From Gammaproteobacteria bacterium (GTDB taxonomy: Bacteria > Pseudomonadota > Gammaproteobacteria > Pseudomonadales > UBA5518), in assembly GCA_016718385.1 (NCBI GenBank), contig JADKDK010000007.1, positions 434,001 to 498,000 of the forward strand: a stretch of DNA of 64,000 bases, in the 5' to 3' direction. Each line of letters begins with the position of its first letter. Within the stretch, counting starts at the first letter, position 1. A program made the position numbers and the translations under genes. Shown one piece after another: positions 26,069 through 35,698 of this stretch. The notes under the pieces are model-generated. The model did not search any database and had not been told where the DNA came from. It was given only the letters and a program-made list of their open reading frames with translations.

Positions 26069-26518
26069 ATGAGCGATGAAACGATGCGTCTGAACACGCT
26101 GAGCCCGGCGCCGGGTCGCCGCCACGCGCCCAAGCGCGTCGGTCGCGGCATCGGCAGCGGACTGGGCAAGACCTGCGGCCGTGGCCACAAGGGTCAGAAG
26201 GCCCGCAAGAGCGGTAACGTGCGCCCCGGCTTCGAAGGCGGCCAGATGCCGCTGCAGCAGCGTCTGCCGAAATACGGCTTCACCTCGCGCATCGCGCGGG
26301 TGACCGCACAGCTGCGCACCGCGGAGCTGAACCAGGTGGAGGGTGATATCGTCGACCTCGAAACGCTGAAGGCGGCAAACGTGGTCTCGCGCAACATCGA
26401 GCGCGTTCGCGTGTTCGCCTCGGGCGAGGTTCGCAAGTCGCTGCAGCTGAAGGGCATCGCCGTGACGGCCGGTGCGCGCAGCGCGATCGAAGCGGCAGGC
26501 GGCAAGGTCGAGGACTAA
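26069..26518 (+). CDS. rplO: 50S ribosomal protein L15
   Basis: L15 is a late-assembly 50S protein with a long basic N-terminal tail. The product is 149 residues from ATG 26069, which sits 9 nt after AAGG. ATG 26063 overlaps the rpmD stop and is an alternative; family alignment of MRLNTLSPAPGRR begins at residue 6. The signature GKTCGRGHKGQKARKSG is present. secY begins on the base after its stop. Confidence 0.93.
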   Translation: MSDETMRLNTLSPAPGRRHAPKRVGRGIGSGLGKTCGRGHKGQKARKSGNVRPGFEGGQMPLQQRLPKYGFTSRIARVTAQLRTAELNQVEGDIVDLETLKAANVVSRNIERVRVFASGEVRKSLQLKGIAVTAGARSAIEAAGGKVED

Positions 26519-27838
26519 ATGGCAAAGCTGCCGCTGGGCGGGGTGAACCAGGCGGGCCTGGGCGAGCTCTGGGGCCGGATCCGGTTCCTGTTTCTCGGGC
26601 TGCTCGTCTATCGCATCGGCACGCACATCCCGGTGCCCGGGATCAACCCGGACCAGCTGAAGGCGCTGTTCAACCAGAACCAGGGGACCATCGTCGGTCT
26701 CTTCAACATGTTCTCGGGCGGTGCGCTGGAACGGATGAGCGTCATGGCGCTCGGTGTGATGCCCTACATCTCGGCATCGATCATCGTGCAGCTGATGTCC
26801 TCGGTGCTGCCGCAGCTGGAGCAGTTGAAGAAGGAAGGCGAGGCCGGACGGCGCAAGATAACGCAGTACACGCGTTACGGGACGCTGTTGCTGGCGGCGG
26901 TGCAGGCCAGCGGCATGTCGATCGGCATGGGCGCGCAGGGGCTGTTCTACGCGAGCGGCTTCAGCGTGATATTCGTCGCCATCGTATCGCTGGTGGCGGG
27001 CGCGATGTTCATGATGTGGCTCGGCGAGCAGATCACCGAGCGCGGCGTGGGCAACGGCATCTCGATGCTGATCTTCGCCGGCATCGTGGCGGGCCTGCCG
27101 CGGGCGCTCGGCCAGACGCTGGAGCAGGCGCGCCAGGGCGAACTGAACATACTGGTGCTGCTGGTGATACTGGCGATCGCGGTGGGCGTGATCTTCCTGA
27201 TCGTGCGCATCGAGCGGGGCCAGCGGCGCATCACGGTGAATTACGCCAAGCGCCAGGTCGGACGGCGGGTCGTGCAGGGGCAGGCGAGCCACCTGCCGCT
27301 GAAGGTGAACATGGCGGGCGTCATACCCGCGATCTTCGCCAGCAGCATCCTGCTGTTCCCGGCCTCTATCGCGCAATGGTTCGGGCAGTCGGCGTCCGGA
27401 ATGGCGTGGTTGCAGAACCTGGCCTTCATGATCGGGCCGGGCCAGCCGCTCAACATCGTGCTGTTCACGGCGTTGATCGTGTTCTTCTGCTTCTTCTATA
27501 CGGCGCTGGTGTTCAACCCGAAGGAAGTGGCGGACAACCTGAAGAAATCCGGCGCCTATGTGCCGGGGATCCGTCCGGGCGAGCAGACCGCGAAGTTCAT
27601 CGACAGCGTGCTCAGCCGGCTGACGTTGTTCGGTGCGGCGTATATCGCGGCGGTGTGTCTGCTGCCGCAGTTCCTGGTCGTGGTATGGAACGTGCCGTTC
27701 TACCTCGGCGGGACCTCGCTGCTGATCGTGGTGGTGGTCGTGATGGATTTCATGGCGCAGGTCCAGTCGCACCTGATGTCGCACCAGTACGACTCGCTGC
27801 TGAAGAAATCCAACCTGCAGAGTTTTGGGCGCCGTTGA
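26519..27838 (+). CDS. secY: Protein translocase channel subunit SecY
   Basis: SecY is the channel of the Sec translocon in the inner membrane. The 439-residue product has ten hydrophobic segments, the first at about residues 19-40 (IRFLFLGLLVYRIGTHIPVP), the plug-region segment GLFNMFSGGALERMSVMALG, and the SecA/ribosome-contact loops. It starts immediately after the rplO stop, so translation is coupled. It is the penultimate gene of the spc operon. Confidence 0.98.
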   Translation: MAKLPLGGVNQAGLGELWGRIRFLFLGLLVYRIGTHIPVPGINPDQLKALFNQNQGTIVGLFNMFSGGALERMSVMALGVMPYISASIIVQLMSSVLPQLEQLKKEGEAGRRKITQYTRYGTLLLAAVQASGMSIGMGAQGLFYASGFSVIFVAIVSLVAGAMFMMWLGEQITERGVGNGISMLIFAGIVAGLPRALGQTLEQARQGELNILVLLVILAIAVGVIFLIVRIERGQRRITVNYAKRQVGRRVVQGQASHLPLKVNMAGVIPAIFASSILLFPASIAQWFGQSASGMAWLQNLAFMIGPGQPLNIVLFTALIVFFCFFYTALVFNPKEVADNLKKSGAYVPGIRPGEQTAKFIDSVLSRLTLFGAAYIAAVCLLPQFLVVVWNVPFYLGGTSLLIVVVVVMDFMAQVQSHLMSHQYDSLLKKSNLQSFGRR

Positions 27839-27862
27839 GGCGCGTGTTGAAGGAGATCGGGG

Positions 27863-27979
27863 ATGAAAGTACAGGCTTCCGTCAAGAAAGTGTGTCGCAA
27901 CTGCAAGATCGTACGTCGCAAGGGCGCCGTGCGCGTGATCTGCAAGGTCGAACCGCGCCACAAGCAGCGCCAGGGCTGA
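27863..27979 (+). CDS. rpmJ: 50S ribosomal protein L36 (zinc-ribbon form)
   Basis: A 38-residue protein, MKVQASVKKVCRNCKIVRRK and then GAVRVICKVEPRHKQRQG. The Cys-x2-Cys, Cys and His ligands (C11, C14, C27, H32) make it the zinc-containing form. Its ATG lies 24 nt after secY with GGAGAT upstream, the conserved secY-rpmJ-rpsM order. Confidence 0.97.
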   Translation: MKVQASVKKVCRNCKIVRRKGAVRVICKVEPRHKQRQG

Positions 27980-28011
27980 GTGGGAATAGTACGCGGCGTT
28001 GGGCGCCGCGG

Positions 28012-28040
28012 TTGATTTGATAGCACGCCGAGGCTAAACT
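28012..28040 (+). promoter_or_regulatory. Possible sigma-70 promoter of the alpha operon
   Basis: TTGATT (28012-28017), a 17-bp spacer and TAAACT (28035-28040) lie 50 nt upstream of rpsM. A GC hairpin (GCGGCG/CGCCGC near 27993) precedes them. The region would also be expected to hold the S4-binding leader, which I cannot resolve by eye. Confidence 0.5.
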
Positions 28041-28089
28041 GCCGCGCTTTTTCGCGACTGCCCGGCCGGCACATAGTGGAGTGATCTGA

Positions 28090-28446
28090 ATGGCTCGTAT
28101 CGCTGGAGTCAACATACCCGACAACAAGCACACGGTGATTTCGCTGACCTACATCTTCGGGGTCGGGCGCACCACCGCGAGGCAGATCTGCGCGGCAACC
28201 GGCATCGCCGAGACCGCGAAGATCTCGTCGCTGTCGGAAGACCAGCTCGAGGCGCTGCGTGGCGCCGTGGCCAGGCAGTCGGTCGAGGGCGACCTGCGCC
28301 GCGAAGTCAACATGAGCATCAAGCGTCTCATGGACCTCGGTTGCTACCGTGGCCTGCGTCACCGCAAGGGGCTGCCGGTCCGCGGCCAGCGCACCAAGAC
28401 CAATGCGCGCACCCGCAAGGGCCCGCGTCGCCAGATCCGCAAGTAG
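28090..28446 (+). CDS. rpsM: 30S ribosomal protein S13
   Basis: S13 bridges the 30S head to L5 and the P-site tRNA. The 118-residue product starts MARIAGVNIPDNKHTVISLT and has the C-terminal signature GLRHRKGLPVRGQRTKTNAR. TGGAG lies upstream of the ATG. First gene of the alpha operon rpsM-rpsK-rpsD-rpoA-rplQ. Confidence 0.98.
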   Translation: MARIAGVNIPDNKHTVISLTYIFGVGRTTARQICAATGIAETAKISSLSEDQLEALRGAVARQSVEGDLRREVNMSIKRLMDLGCYRGLRHRKGLPVRGQRTKTNARTRKGPRRQIRK

Positions 28447-28500
28447 TTTCAATCGGGCCGCCGAGGCGGCCTGAAGACACGGGAATCACAGGAAAGCAAC

Positions 28501-28896
28501 ATGGCAAAGCCTGCGCAATCGAAGGTTGTCAAGAAGAAGATCCGCCGCCAGGTGGCGGACGGCGTGGCGCACATCCACGCCTCCTTCAACAACACCATCA
28601 TCACGATCACCGACCGCCAGGGCAACGCCCTCAGCTGGGCCACCTCGGGCGGCGCCGGTTTCCGTGGTTCGCGCAAGAGCACGCCGTTCGCGGCGCAGGT
28701 AGCGGCCGAGAAGGCCGGCAACATCGCGCTGGAATACGGCCTGAAGAACCTCGATGTGCAGGTCAAGGGCCCGGGCCCCGGCCGCGAGTCCGCCGTGCGC
28801 GCGTTGAACGCCTGCGGCTACAAGATCACCAACATCACCGACGTCACGCCGATACCGCACAACGGGTGCCGGCCGCCGAAAAAACGTCGCGTGTAA
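28501..28896 (+). CDS. rpsK: 30S ribosomal protein S11
   Basis: S11 lies on the 30S platform by the anti-Shine-Dalgarno helix. The 131-residue product has HIHASFNNTIITITDRQGNA and the C-terminal signature DVTPIPHNGCRPPKKRRV. It includes the NG of the PHNG motif where isoaspartate forms in E. coli. It is followed by rpsD after 24 nt. Confidence 0.98.
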   Translation: MAKPAQSKVVKKKIRRQVADGVAHIHASFNNTIITITDRQGNALSWATSGGAGFRGSRKSTPFAAQVAAEKAGNIALEYGLKNLDVQVKGPGPGRESAVRALNACGYKITNITDVTPIPHNGCRPPKKRRV

Positions 28897-28920
28897 TCAT
28901 TTTCGATCAGGGTAACTGGA

Positions 28921-29541
<621 letters not shown>

Positions 29542-29574
29542 GGTCCTGTCCGGCAACAAATCTGCAGGTGTCAT

Positions 29575-30573
29575 ATGCAAGCTACAGTTAGCGATTTCCT
29601 CACTCCGCGCCTGATCGATGTGCAGCAGGTTGCTGCCACTCGTGCGCGGGTGACCCTCGAGCCGCTGGAACGCGGTTTCGGGCACACCCTGGGTAACGCA
29701 CTGCGCCGCATCCTGCTGTCTTCCATGCCCGGCTTCGCGGTCACCGAGGTGGAGATCGAGGGCGTGCTGCACGAATACAGCACCATCGAAGGCGTGCAGG
29801 AAGACGTGATCGACATCCTGCTGAACCTCAAGGGACTGGCCGTCGTGATGCATGGCCGCGAGCAGACCACGCTGACCCTCAACAAGAAGGGTCCGGGTAT
29901 CGTCACGGCAGCCGACATCCAGCTCGATCACGACGTCGAGATCCGCAACCCCGAGCACGTGATCGCCCACCTGAACTCGGGCGGGCACCTGAAGATGCAG
30001 ATCAAGGTGGAGCGCGGCCGCGGCTACGTGCCGGCGGATTCGCGCGAGACCGAGGAAGAGACGCGCTCGATCGGCCGCCTGCAGCTGGATGCCAGCTTCA
30101 CGCCGGTGCGCCGCGTGTCCTACAACGTCGAGGCGACCCGCGTCGAGCAGCGCACCGACCTGGACAAGCTGATCATCGACCTCGAAACCAACGGCACGAT
30201 CGATCCGGAAGAGGCGATCCGCCGCGCCGCGACGATCCTGCACGAACAGCTGTCGGTGTTCGTCGAGCTGAAGGATCGCGAACCGGTGGCCCAGGCCGGC
30301 GCGGGCACCGAGCCCGTCGACCCGATCCTGCTGCGCCCGGTCGACGACCTGGAACTGACCGTGCGCTCGGCCAACTGCCTGAAAGCCGAGAACATCTACT
30401 ACATCGGGGACCTGGTGCAGCGCACCGAGGTCGAGCTGCTGAAGACGCCGAACCTCGGCAAGAAGTCGCTCACCGAGATCAAGGACGTGCTTGCCTCGCG
30501 CGGGCTCTCGCTGGGGCTTCGCCTCGAGAGCTGGCCGCCGGCAAGCCTGAAGACCGAAGGTCGCGCGCACTGA
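29575..30573 (+). CDS. rpoA: DNA-directed RNA polymerase subunit alpha
   Basis: The alpha dimer nucleates polymerase assembly and its C-terminal domain contacts UP elements and activators. The 332-residue product has the N-terminal dimerisation motif GFGHTLGNALRRILLSSMPG and the alpha-CTD with RSANCLKAENIYYIGDLVQR and TPNLGKKSLTEIKDVLASRG. It lies between rpsD and rplQ as usual. Confidence 0.99.
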   Translation: MQATVSDFLTPRLIDVQQVAATRARVTLEPLERGFGHTLGNALRRILLSSMPGFAVTEVEIEGVLHEYSTIEGVQEDVIDILLNLKGLAVVMHGREQTTLTLNKKGPGIVTAADIQLDHDVEIRNPEHVIAHLNSGGHLKMQIKVERGRGYVPADSRETEEETRSIGRLQLDASFTPVRRVSYNVEATRVEQRTDLDKLIIDLETNGTIDPEEAIRRAATILHEQLSVFVELKDREPVAQAGAGTEPVDPILLRPVDDLELTVRSANCLKAENIYYIGDLVQRTEVELLKTPNLGKKSLTEIKDVLASRGLSLGLRLESWPPASLKTEGRAH

Positions 30574-30611
30574 TCGTTGCGCGCGCAACACGCTGATACA
30601 GGACCAGGAAC

Positions 30612-31001
30612 ATGCGTCACCGTACCGCAGGACGTCAACTCAACCGCAACGCATCGCACCGCACCGCGATGTGGCGCAACATGGCCATCTCGCTGGTCGA
30701 GCACGAGCTGATCAGGACCACGCTGCCCAAGGCGAAGGAACTGCGTCGCTACGCAGAGCCGCTGATCACGCTGGCCAAGAACGACTCGGTGGCCAACCGC
30801 CGCCTGGCGTTCAGCCGCACGCGCAGCAAGGAAGCCGTGGGCAAGCTGTTCACCGAACTCGGCCCGCGCTACAAGGAGCGTCCGGGTGGCTACATCCGCA
30901 TCCTGAAGTGCGGCTTCCGCCCCGGCGACTCGGCCCCCATGGCCTTCGTCGAACTGGTCGACCGTCCGCGCGCCGAGGCCTCGAGCAGCGACGAGGATTG
31001 A
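30612..31001 (+). CDS. rplQ: 50S ribosomal protein L17
   Basis: L17 lies near the tunnel exit. The 129-residue product starts MRHRTAGRQLNRNASHRTAM and contains GGYIRILKCGFRPGDSAPMA. Last gene of the alpha operon; a family A palindrome and a strong terminator follow it. Confidence 0.98.
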   Translation: MRHRTAGRQLNRNASHRTAMWRNMAISLVEHELIRTTLPKAKELRRYAEPLITLAKNDSVANRRLAFSRTRSKEAVGKLFTELGPRYKERPGGYIRILKCGFRPGDSAPMAFVELVDRPRAEASSSDED

Positions 31002-31018
31002 TCTCGTGGGTTCGCCTT

Positions 31019-31072
31019 GTGGGTCCGGCTTCAGCCGGACATAGGGCATTGTCCGGCTGAAGCCGGACCCAC
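31019..31072. repeat. Family A REP-like palindrome after rplQ
   Basis: A perfect 22-bp inverted repeat whose left arm starts GTGGGTCCGGCTTCAGCCGG and whose right arm is its exact complement, around a 10-nt loop ATAGGGCATT. It is the most symmetrical copy of the family in the window and lies between the rplQ stop and the terminator. Confidence 0.85.
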
Positions 31073-31083
31073 GGAAGGAAAAA

Positions 31084-31107
31084 ACCGGGCATCGCCCGGT
31101 TTTTTTA
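31084..31107 (+). terminator. Rho-independent terminator of the alpha operon
   Basis: ACCGGGC / GCCCGGT pair around an ATC loop and are followed by TTTTTTT. A run of A precedes the stem, so it may work in both directions. It closes the ribosomal block. Confidence 0.92.
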
Positions 31108-31244
31108 TGCCCGCAGTTCCGGCACGCCGGGATGCGTCATTGCCGACGCTCCCGGTTTGCAGGACGACGCACCAATGTCAGCATTTTTTACACTCGAGAC
31201 ATGTCGCTGCGAATAACATATTGACATATGAGGCATTTTCAGAA

Positions 31245-31260
31245 CGGCACGGATGATGCT
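31245..31260 (+). promoter_or_regulatory. Sigma-54 (-24/-12) promoter of the giant PEP-CTERM gene
   Basis: CGGCACGGATGATGCT matches the RpoN consensus TGGCACG-N4-TTGC at 9 of 11 fixed positions. The invariant GG (31246-31247) and GC (31258-31259) are 12 bp apart as required. A start site near 31271 would give a leader of about 54 nt ending in AGGAGG. An imperfect palindrome (ACACTCGAGACATGT, 31190-31204) upstream could bind an enhancer-binding protein. PEP-CTERM genes are often RpoN-dependent through PrsK/PrsR. Confidence 0.6.
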
Positions 31261-31324
31261 TTGGGGGTTGAAGCTGGCCCGACCGTTTTATGTCGGGGCA
31301 ATTCATGCTCTTCAGGAGGCCACC

Positions 31325-34300
31325 ATGAACTCCGTCCACTTGCGTTGCCCGCGATTGATGCGTCTCCCGCTCTGCCTCGCAATGCTGTCCCTGACTGCAG
31401 CGGCCTATTCGGCCGATTTCAACTGGGTCGGATCGGATCTGGACGATTTCCTTGAGCCACCCAATTGGGACCAAAATAAGGTGCCGGGCTCCGTCGACGG
31501 GAAGGATGACAACTTCTTTCTCGTTACCCACGCTGATCCGCAACTCGTCAATCTGGACGGCGACGTGGATCTCAGTACAGGGCGTGGCCTGATCGAGGAT
31601 ACCGACTTGTCGAGTTTGACGACGCTCGAACACCTATCCGGCACCCTCGATATAGGCACGCTCGAGATTGGTCGCGACGGCTTCGGCGAGTACCGGTTGG
31701 GGCCCGACGCCTCGCTGAATGTCGGCCACCTGGCGCTGGGCGTCAACGCAGGAAGCACCGGCCGGTTCAGCAACGATGGTGGCCAGATCAACGTCACCGG
31801 CAACGCCACGCTGATCGTCGGAGATGCGGGTAGCGGGCAGTTCGACCAGAGCAGCGGCACCACGAACGACACGAACCTGATCCTCGGCAACCAGGCCACG
31901 GGCTTTGGCACGGTGAACCTCAGCGGTGGCGACATCGTTATTTCGGGCACCACCACCATAGGCAAGGACGGGATCGGCGACTTCTTTCAGGACGGTGGAA
32001 CCCACTCGGCCGGTATCGTGACGATCGGCGCCAACACGGATGCGATCGGCACGTATGAATGGTTGTCGGGCGATCTGACCGCTACGCAAGTATTTGTTGG
32101 GCAAGGAGGCGCTGATTATGGTTCCAGTTTGAACGGCCTGCTGCGGCAATCGGGCGGGACTATCACCGTAAGCCAGATGCAGATTGGTGGTCGTGACGAA
32201 GGTCCTAATGATCCGGACAACGGCAATGGCAATGGCCGCTATGAGTTGCTCGACGGCATCGCCACATCGCAAGTCACCATTGTCGGGCGCACGGGTCAAG
32301 GGCAGGTGCTACAAACCGGGGGGGAGTTCAACGCGGGCATCTTGCAGCTTGGCAGCAGCGGTCTGGTCGCGATCGACAACGGTTCGGGATTCGATTTCTA
32401 CAGCTCCGGCACCTACGACCTGCAAGATGGCATCCTCAACACCACCAGCACCACCGTCGGCCTGGCCGGGATCGGGACATTCAACCAAAGCGGCGTTACC
32501 GAGCACAACGTCGACACTGATCTGGTCGTCGGTTCGCTGCGCACCGTCGAAGAGCCGTATTCCGGCCAGGTGAACGAGGGCGTCTACAACCTGGCCGGTG
32601 GCATCCTGGCCGTGCAGGGAAACAGCATCATTGGCGCAGGCAATAACGATGGCATCAATTTTCCTGGTGCTGCGGGTGCAACCGGCACGTTTAACCAGAC
32701 CGGAGGCGATCATACGGTCACCGGCGACCTGCTGCTGGCTCAGTTGGGTACGGCCGGCCCGGGTGCCGGGGGCACCGGTTCCTATCACTTGAGCGCTGGC
32801 ATGCTGAACGTGCAAGGCGACCTGAGACTCAGCGAGTCCAACGGCGGCGGGGATGCGACCTTCGTTCAGGACGGCGGGGCTGTGTTCGCTTCGTTAGGCT
32901 TCTACCAGGACGGCAGCAACGGGGCCGGCAGTTCTTACACGCTGAATGGTGGCACGCTGAGTAGCGGTGGCTTCGGCAGCATGTCGGACAATAGCGTTTT
33001 CGATCATGTCGGCGGCACCCACACCAGCGCTGGTCTCTTCATCATCGGCAACAGCGGCGGATCGGATTACGACACCGTCTACAACATGACCGGCGCCACC
33101 GCCGAGGCCAACTTTAATGAGTTGTGGGTGGGCGGGTTCGGCATCGGCATCATGAACCAGTCCGATGGCACCGTGAACGTGACTACCCGAATGACGGTAG
33201 GCGATGGTCCCAACACGGACCCGTCGCGGCGCTATGGTGAATACAACCTCTCCGGCGGAACCATCGACAATACCGGCAACCTGATCGTCGGTTCCGGAAA
33301 CGGGGTCGACCAAGACGCGGGTTTCCCGGGTCAGCCTGGCGGATTGGGTTCCTTCGAACAGACGGGTGGAGACCACAGCATCGGCGGCAACTTGGTCTTG
33401 GGCCAGTCTGGCAATGTCGCCGGGGGCACCGGGACCTACACCCTTTCCAGCGGCACCCTGCACGTGATGACCGATACCCTCATCGGCGGCAGCGGCCTGC
33501 CGGACGGTCTCCAGGATGGCACCGGCACCTTCACCCAGACCGGCGGCACCTTCACCACCGACGGGGCCATGACGGTCGGCACGGGCGTGGGCACCGGCAC
33601 CTACAACCTGAGCAGCACGGACCCGATCAACAACCCCGCCGTCCTGAACACCTTCATCACCTACCAGAACGGACCGAACAGCACCTTCAATCAGGCGGGT
33701 GGCACGCATAACACCGCCTTCCTCAACATTTACGGCGGCGAGTACAACCTCTCGTCCGGCACCATCGAGGTGGCCGGAAACATGGGTGTGGGTCACATAT
33801 TCAACAGCGCGGCATTCAATCAGACCGGTGGTGACGTCGCTGTGAACGATGGGACCTTCGGGCTCTATGTCGGCGGTAATGCGGTCCCCGCAACCACCGG
33901 GACCTACACCCTGGACGATGGCACCCTGACCGTTGCGGCCACCACCCACGTCGGCTCCGACGGGGTAGGCACATTCAATCAGAACGGTGGCACCCATACC
34001 GCAGACCGGCTGCTTCTGGGCGAAAATGCGGGCGGCAACGGCACCTATAACCTGACCGGTGGCATCTTGAACGACGACGCCATCGTCGGCGACGCCGGCG
34101 TGGGCGTAGTCAACACCTCCGGCGGAACCCACAACGTCACCGGCGACCTGATCCTGGGCAACCAGGTAACCGGTGACGGCACTTATAACGTTTCCGGTAC
34201 GGGCGAGGTCGTGGTAACCGGCACCACAAGGGTCGGCCGGGAAGGCGCCGGTGTATTGACCGTCGCGGATGACGGTCGCTTCACCGGAACGGGCTTCGTC

Positions 34301-35698
34301 ACCCTGGGTTCGGCGCCGGGGTCCGTGGGCGGGCTGGTCCTGACCGACTCGGGCGCATTGAACATCGACTACACGGGGACCGGGGCGCAGCTCCTGGTCG
34401 GCGATCAGGGCACCGGCAGCGCGTCACAGACCGGCACCAGCAGCGTCACGACCGGCAGCCTGCGCGTCGGTGTGCAGGGCGGGTCGACCGGCACCTACAC
34501 GATGGACGGCGGGACGCTCGGTGTCGATGACGGCAGCGGCGTTGCCGGCGGCATGCGCATCGGCTTGGCCGGCAATGGAACCTTCACGCAGAACGGCGGC
34601 GCCGTCAACGCGGCCTATGTGCAGATTGGCGGCGCCAACTTCGGTCAGGGTGGCGGCGGCAGCGGCACCTATAACCTGAACGGCGGCCAGCTCGTCGCCA
34701 GTGGCAACGTCGACATCAACGTCGACGACAACAGCTTTGGAATACTCAATGTCGCCGGCGGCGCACTTGCCGCCGGGAACATCTTCAATAACGATCAGCT
34801 CAACTACTCGGCCGGCTCGCTGAGCGCCAACGTGAGCAATAGCGCGAATTTCAATGTATCGGGCGGTGCCCAACGCACCCTGACCGGGAACCTGAGCAAC
34901 AACGCCGGCGGCGTGCTCGACACGGCGGCGGCGACGCCGCTCCTGGTTACCGGGGCATTGACCAATGCAGCAACGGGTCAGATCCAGGCCGGTGCCAATA
35001 TCACGGTGGGCGCGGACTACAACAACCTGGCCGCGGGCAACGGCAATGCATTCAACCACCGCGCCAACGTCACCGGCGCGGGCCTGATCCTGGCGGCGGG
35101 CAATGTCACCCAGGCCATCACCGGCGCCGTGATCGGCGGTACCACGGCTAGCCCGGTGCTGGATTTCGGCAATGTCCGGGTCGGTGCCAGCGTCACCCGG
35201 AACTACCAGATCGCCAACACGGGCACCACGGGCCCGGACCTGCGCGGTGCTATCCAGACCAGCGTCAACGGCGGCAATATCACCGACGCGCGGCTCACGG
35301 GTAGCGGCGTGACGGCCGGCAATTTCGGTCCCATCGGCACCGGCGCCAACAGCGGCAACCAGGCGGTCAATTTCAACGCCAGCAGCGCCGGCGCGCTCAC
35401 CGGCCAGGCGGTGCACATCGCCAACAACTTCGACAACGTGCAGGACCAGACCATCGAGATCGCGGGTGCGGCCTTCAACGCGGCGGTCGGCAACGCCACG
35501 CCGACGCCGGTGGTGCTGGCCAACCAGCGCGTCGGCGGCAGCCTGTCACAGCAGTTGACGGTTTCCAATACCGCCGATGCCGGCGCCTTCAGCGAAGACC
35601 TCAACGCCAGTTTTGGCGTGCCAACACTGGCGGCGCCACCAACAACGGCGGCAGCGTCGATGGCCTGCTGGCCGGCAGCAGCAACAGCGCCGCGATGA
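31325..35698 (+). CDS. Giant PEP-CTERM repeat protein, N-terminal part (frameshifted)
   Basis: Start ATG 31325 follows a perfect AGGAGG with 6-nt spacing. Residues 1-35 are a signal peptide with a likely cut after AAYS. From about residue 60 to 1230 the protein is built of glycine-rich strands of the type GTFNQTGGDHTVTGDLLLA and GTYNLSSGTI, which suggest a long beta-helix. From about residue 1275 it changes to choice-of-anchor-D-type repeats starting FGNVRVGASVTRNYQIANTG. The frame is lost near 35622-35627 (CAACAC, where removing one AC restores reading) and ends at a spurious TGA at 35696. The same protein continues at 35695. Function is not known beyond probable export and surface retention. 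Confidence 0.85.
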   Translation: MNSVHLRCPRLMRLPLCLAMLSLTAAAYSADFNWVGSDLDDFLEPPNWDQNKVPGSVDGKDDNFFLVTHADPQLVNLDGDVDLSTGRGLIEDTDLSSLTTLEHLSGTLDIGTLEIGRDGFGEYRLGPDASLNVGHLALGVNAGSTGRFSNDGGQINVTGNATLIVGDAGSGQFDQSSGTTNDTNLILGNQATGFGTVNLSGGDIVISGTTTIGKDGIGDFFQDGGTHSAGIVTIGANTDAIGTYEWLSGDLTATQVFVGQGGADYGSSLNGLLRQSGGTITVSQMQIGGRDEGPNDPDNGNGNGRYELLDGIATSQVTIVGRTGQGQVLQTGGEFNAGILQLGSSGLVAIDNGSGFDFYSSGTYDLQDGILNTTSTTVGLAGIGTFNQSGVTEHNVDTDLVVGSLRTVEEPYSGQVNEGVYNLAGGILAVQGNSIIGAGNNDGINFPGAAGATGTFNQTGGDHTVTGDLLLAQLGTAGPGAGGTGSYHLSAGMLNVQGDLRLSESNGGGDATFVQDGGAVFASLGFYQDGSNGAGSSYTLNGGTLSSGGFGSMSDNSVFDHVGGTHTSAGLFIIGNSGGSDYDTVYNMTGATAEANFNELWVGGFGIGIMNQSDGTVNVTTRMTVGDGPNTDPSRRYGEYNLSGGTIDNTGNLIVGSGNGVDQDAGFPGQPGGLGSFEQTGGDHSIGGNLVLGQSGNVAGGTGTYTLSSGTLHVMTDTLIGGSGLPDGLQDGTGTFTQTGGTFTTDGAMTVGTGVGTGTYNLSSTDPINNPAVLNTFITYQNGPNSTFNQAGGTHNTAFLNIYGGEYNLSSGTIEVAGNMGVGHIFNSAAFNQTGGDVAVNDGTFGLYVGGNAVPATTGTYTLDDGTLTVAATTHVGSDGVGTFNQNGGTHTADRLLLGENAGGNGTYNLTGGILNDDAIVGDAGVGVVNTSGGTHNVTGDLILGNQVTGDGTYNVSGTGEVVVTGTTRVGREGAGVLTVADDGRFTGTGFVTLGSAPGSVGGLVLTDSGALNIDYTGTGAQLLVGDQGTGSASQTGTSSVTTGSLRVGVQGGSTGTYTMDGGTLGVDDGSGVAGGMRIGLAGNGTFTQNGGAVNAAYVQIGGANFGQGGGGSGTYNLNGGQLVASGNVDINVDDNSFGILNVAGGALAAGNIFNNDQLNYSAGSLSANVSNSANFNVSGGAQRTLTGNLSNNAGGVLDTAAATPLLVTGALTNAATGQIQAGANITVGADYNNLAAGNGNAFNHRANVTGAGLILAAGNVTQAITGAVIGGTTASPVLDFGNVRVGASVTRNYQIANTGTTGPDLRGAIQTSVNGGNITDARLTGSGVTAGNFGPIGTGANSGNQAVNFNASSAGALTGQAVHIANNFDNVQDQTIEIAGAAFNAAVGNATPTPVVLANQRVGGSLSQQLTVSNTADAGAFSEDLNASFGVPTLAAPPTTAAASMACWPAAATAPR

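Noticed and set aside
32894..34132. Long minus-strand frames across the giant PEP-CTERM gene, including one of 1,521 residues at 35203-39768
   Set aside because: They are shadow frames of low-complexity Gly/Ala/Thr-rich repeats with no signal, motif or ribosome-binding site.
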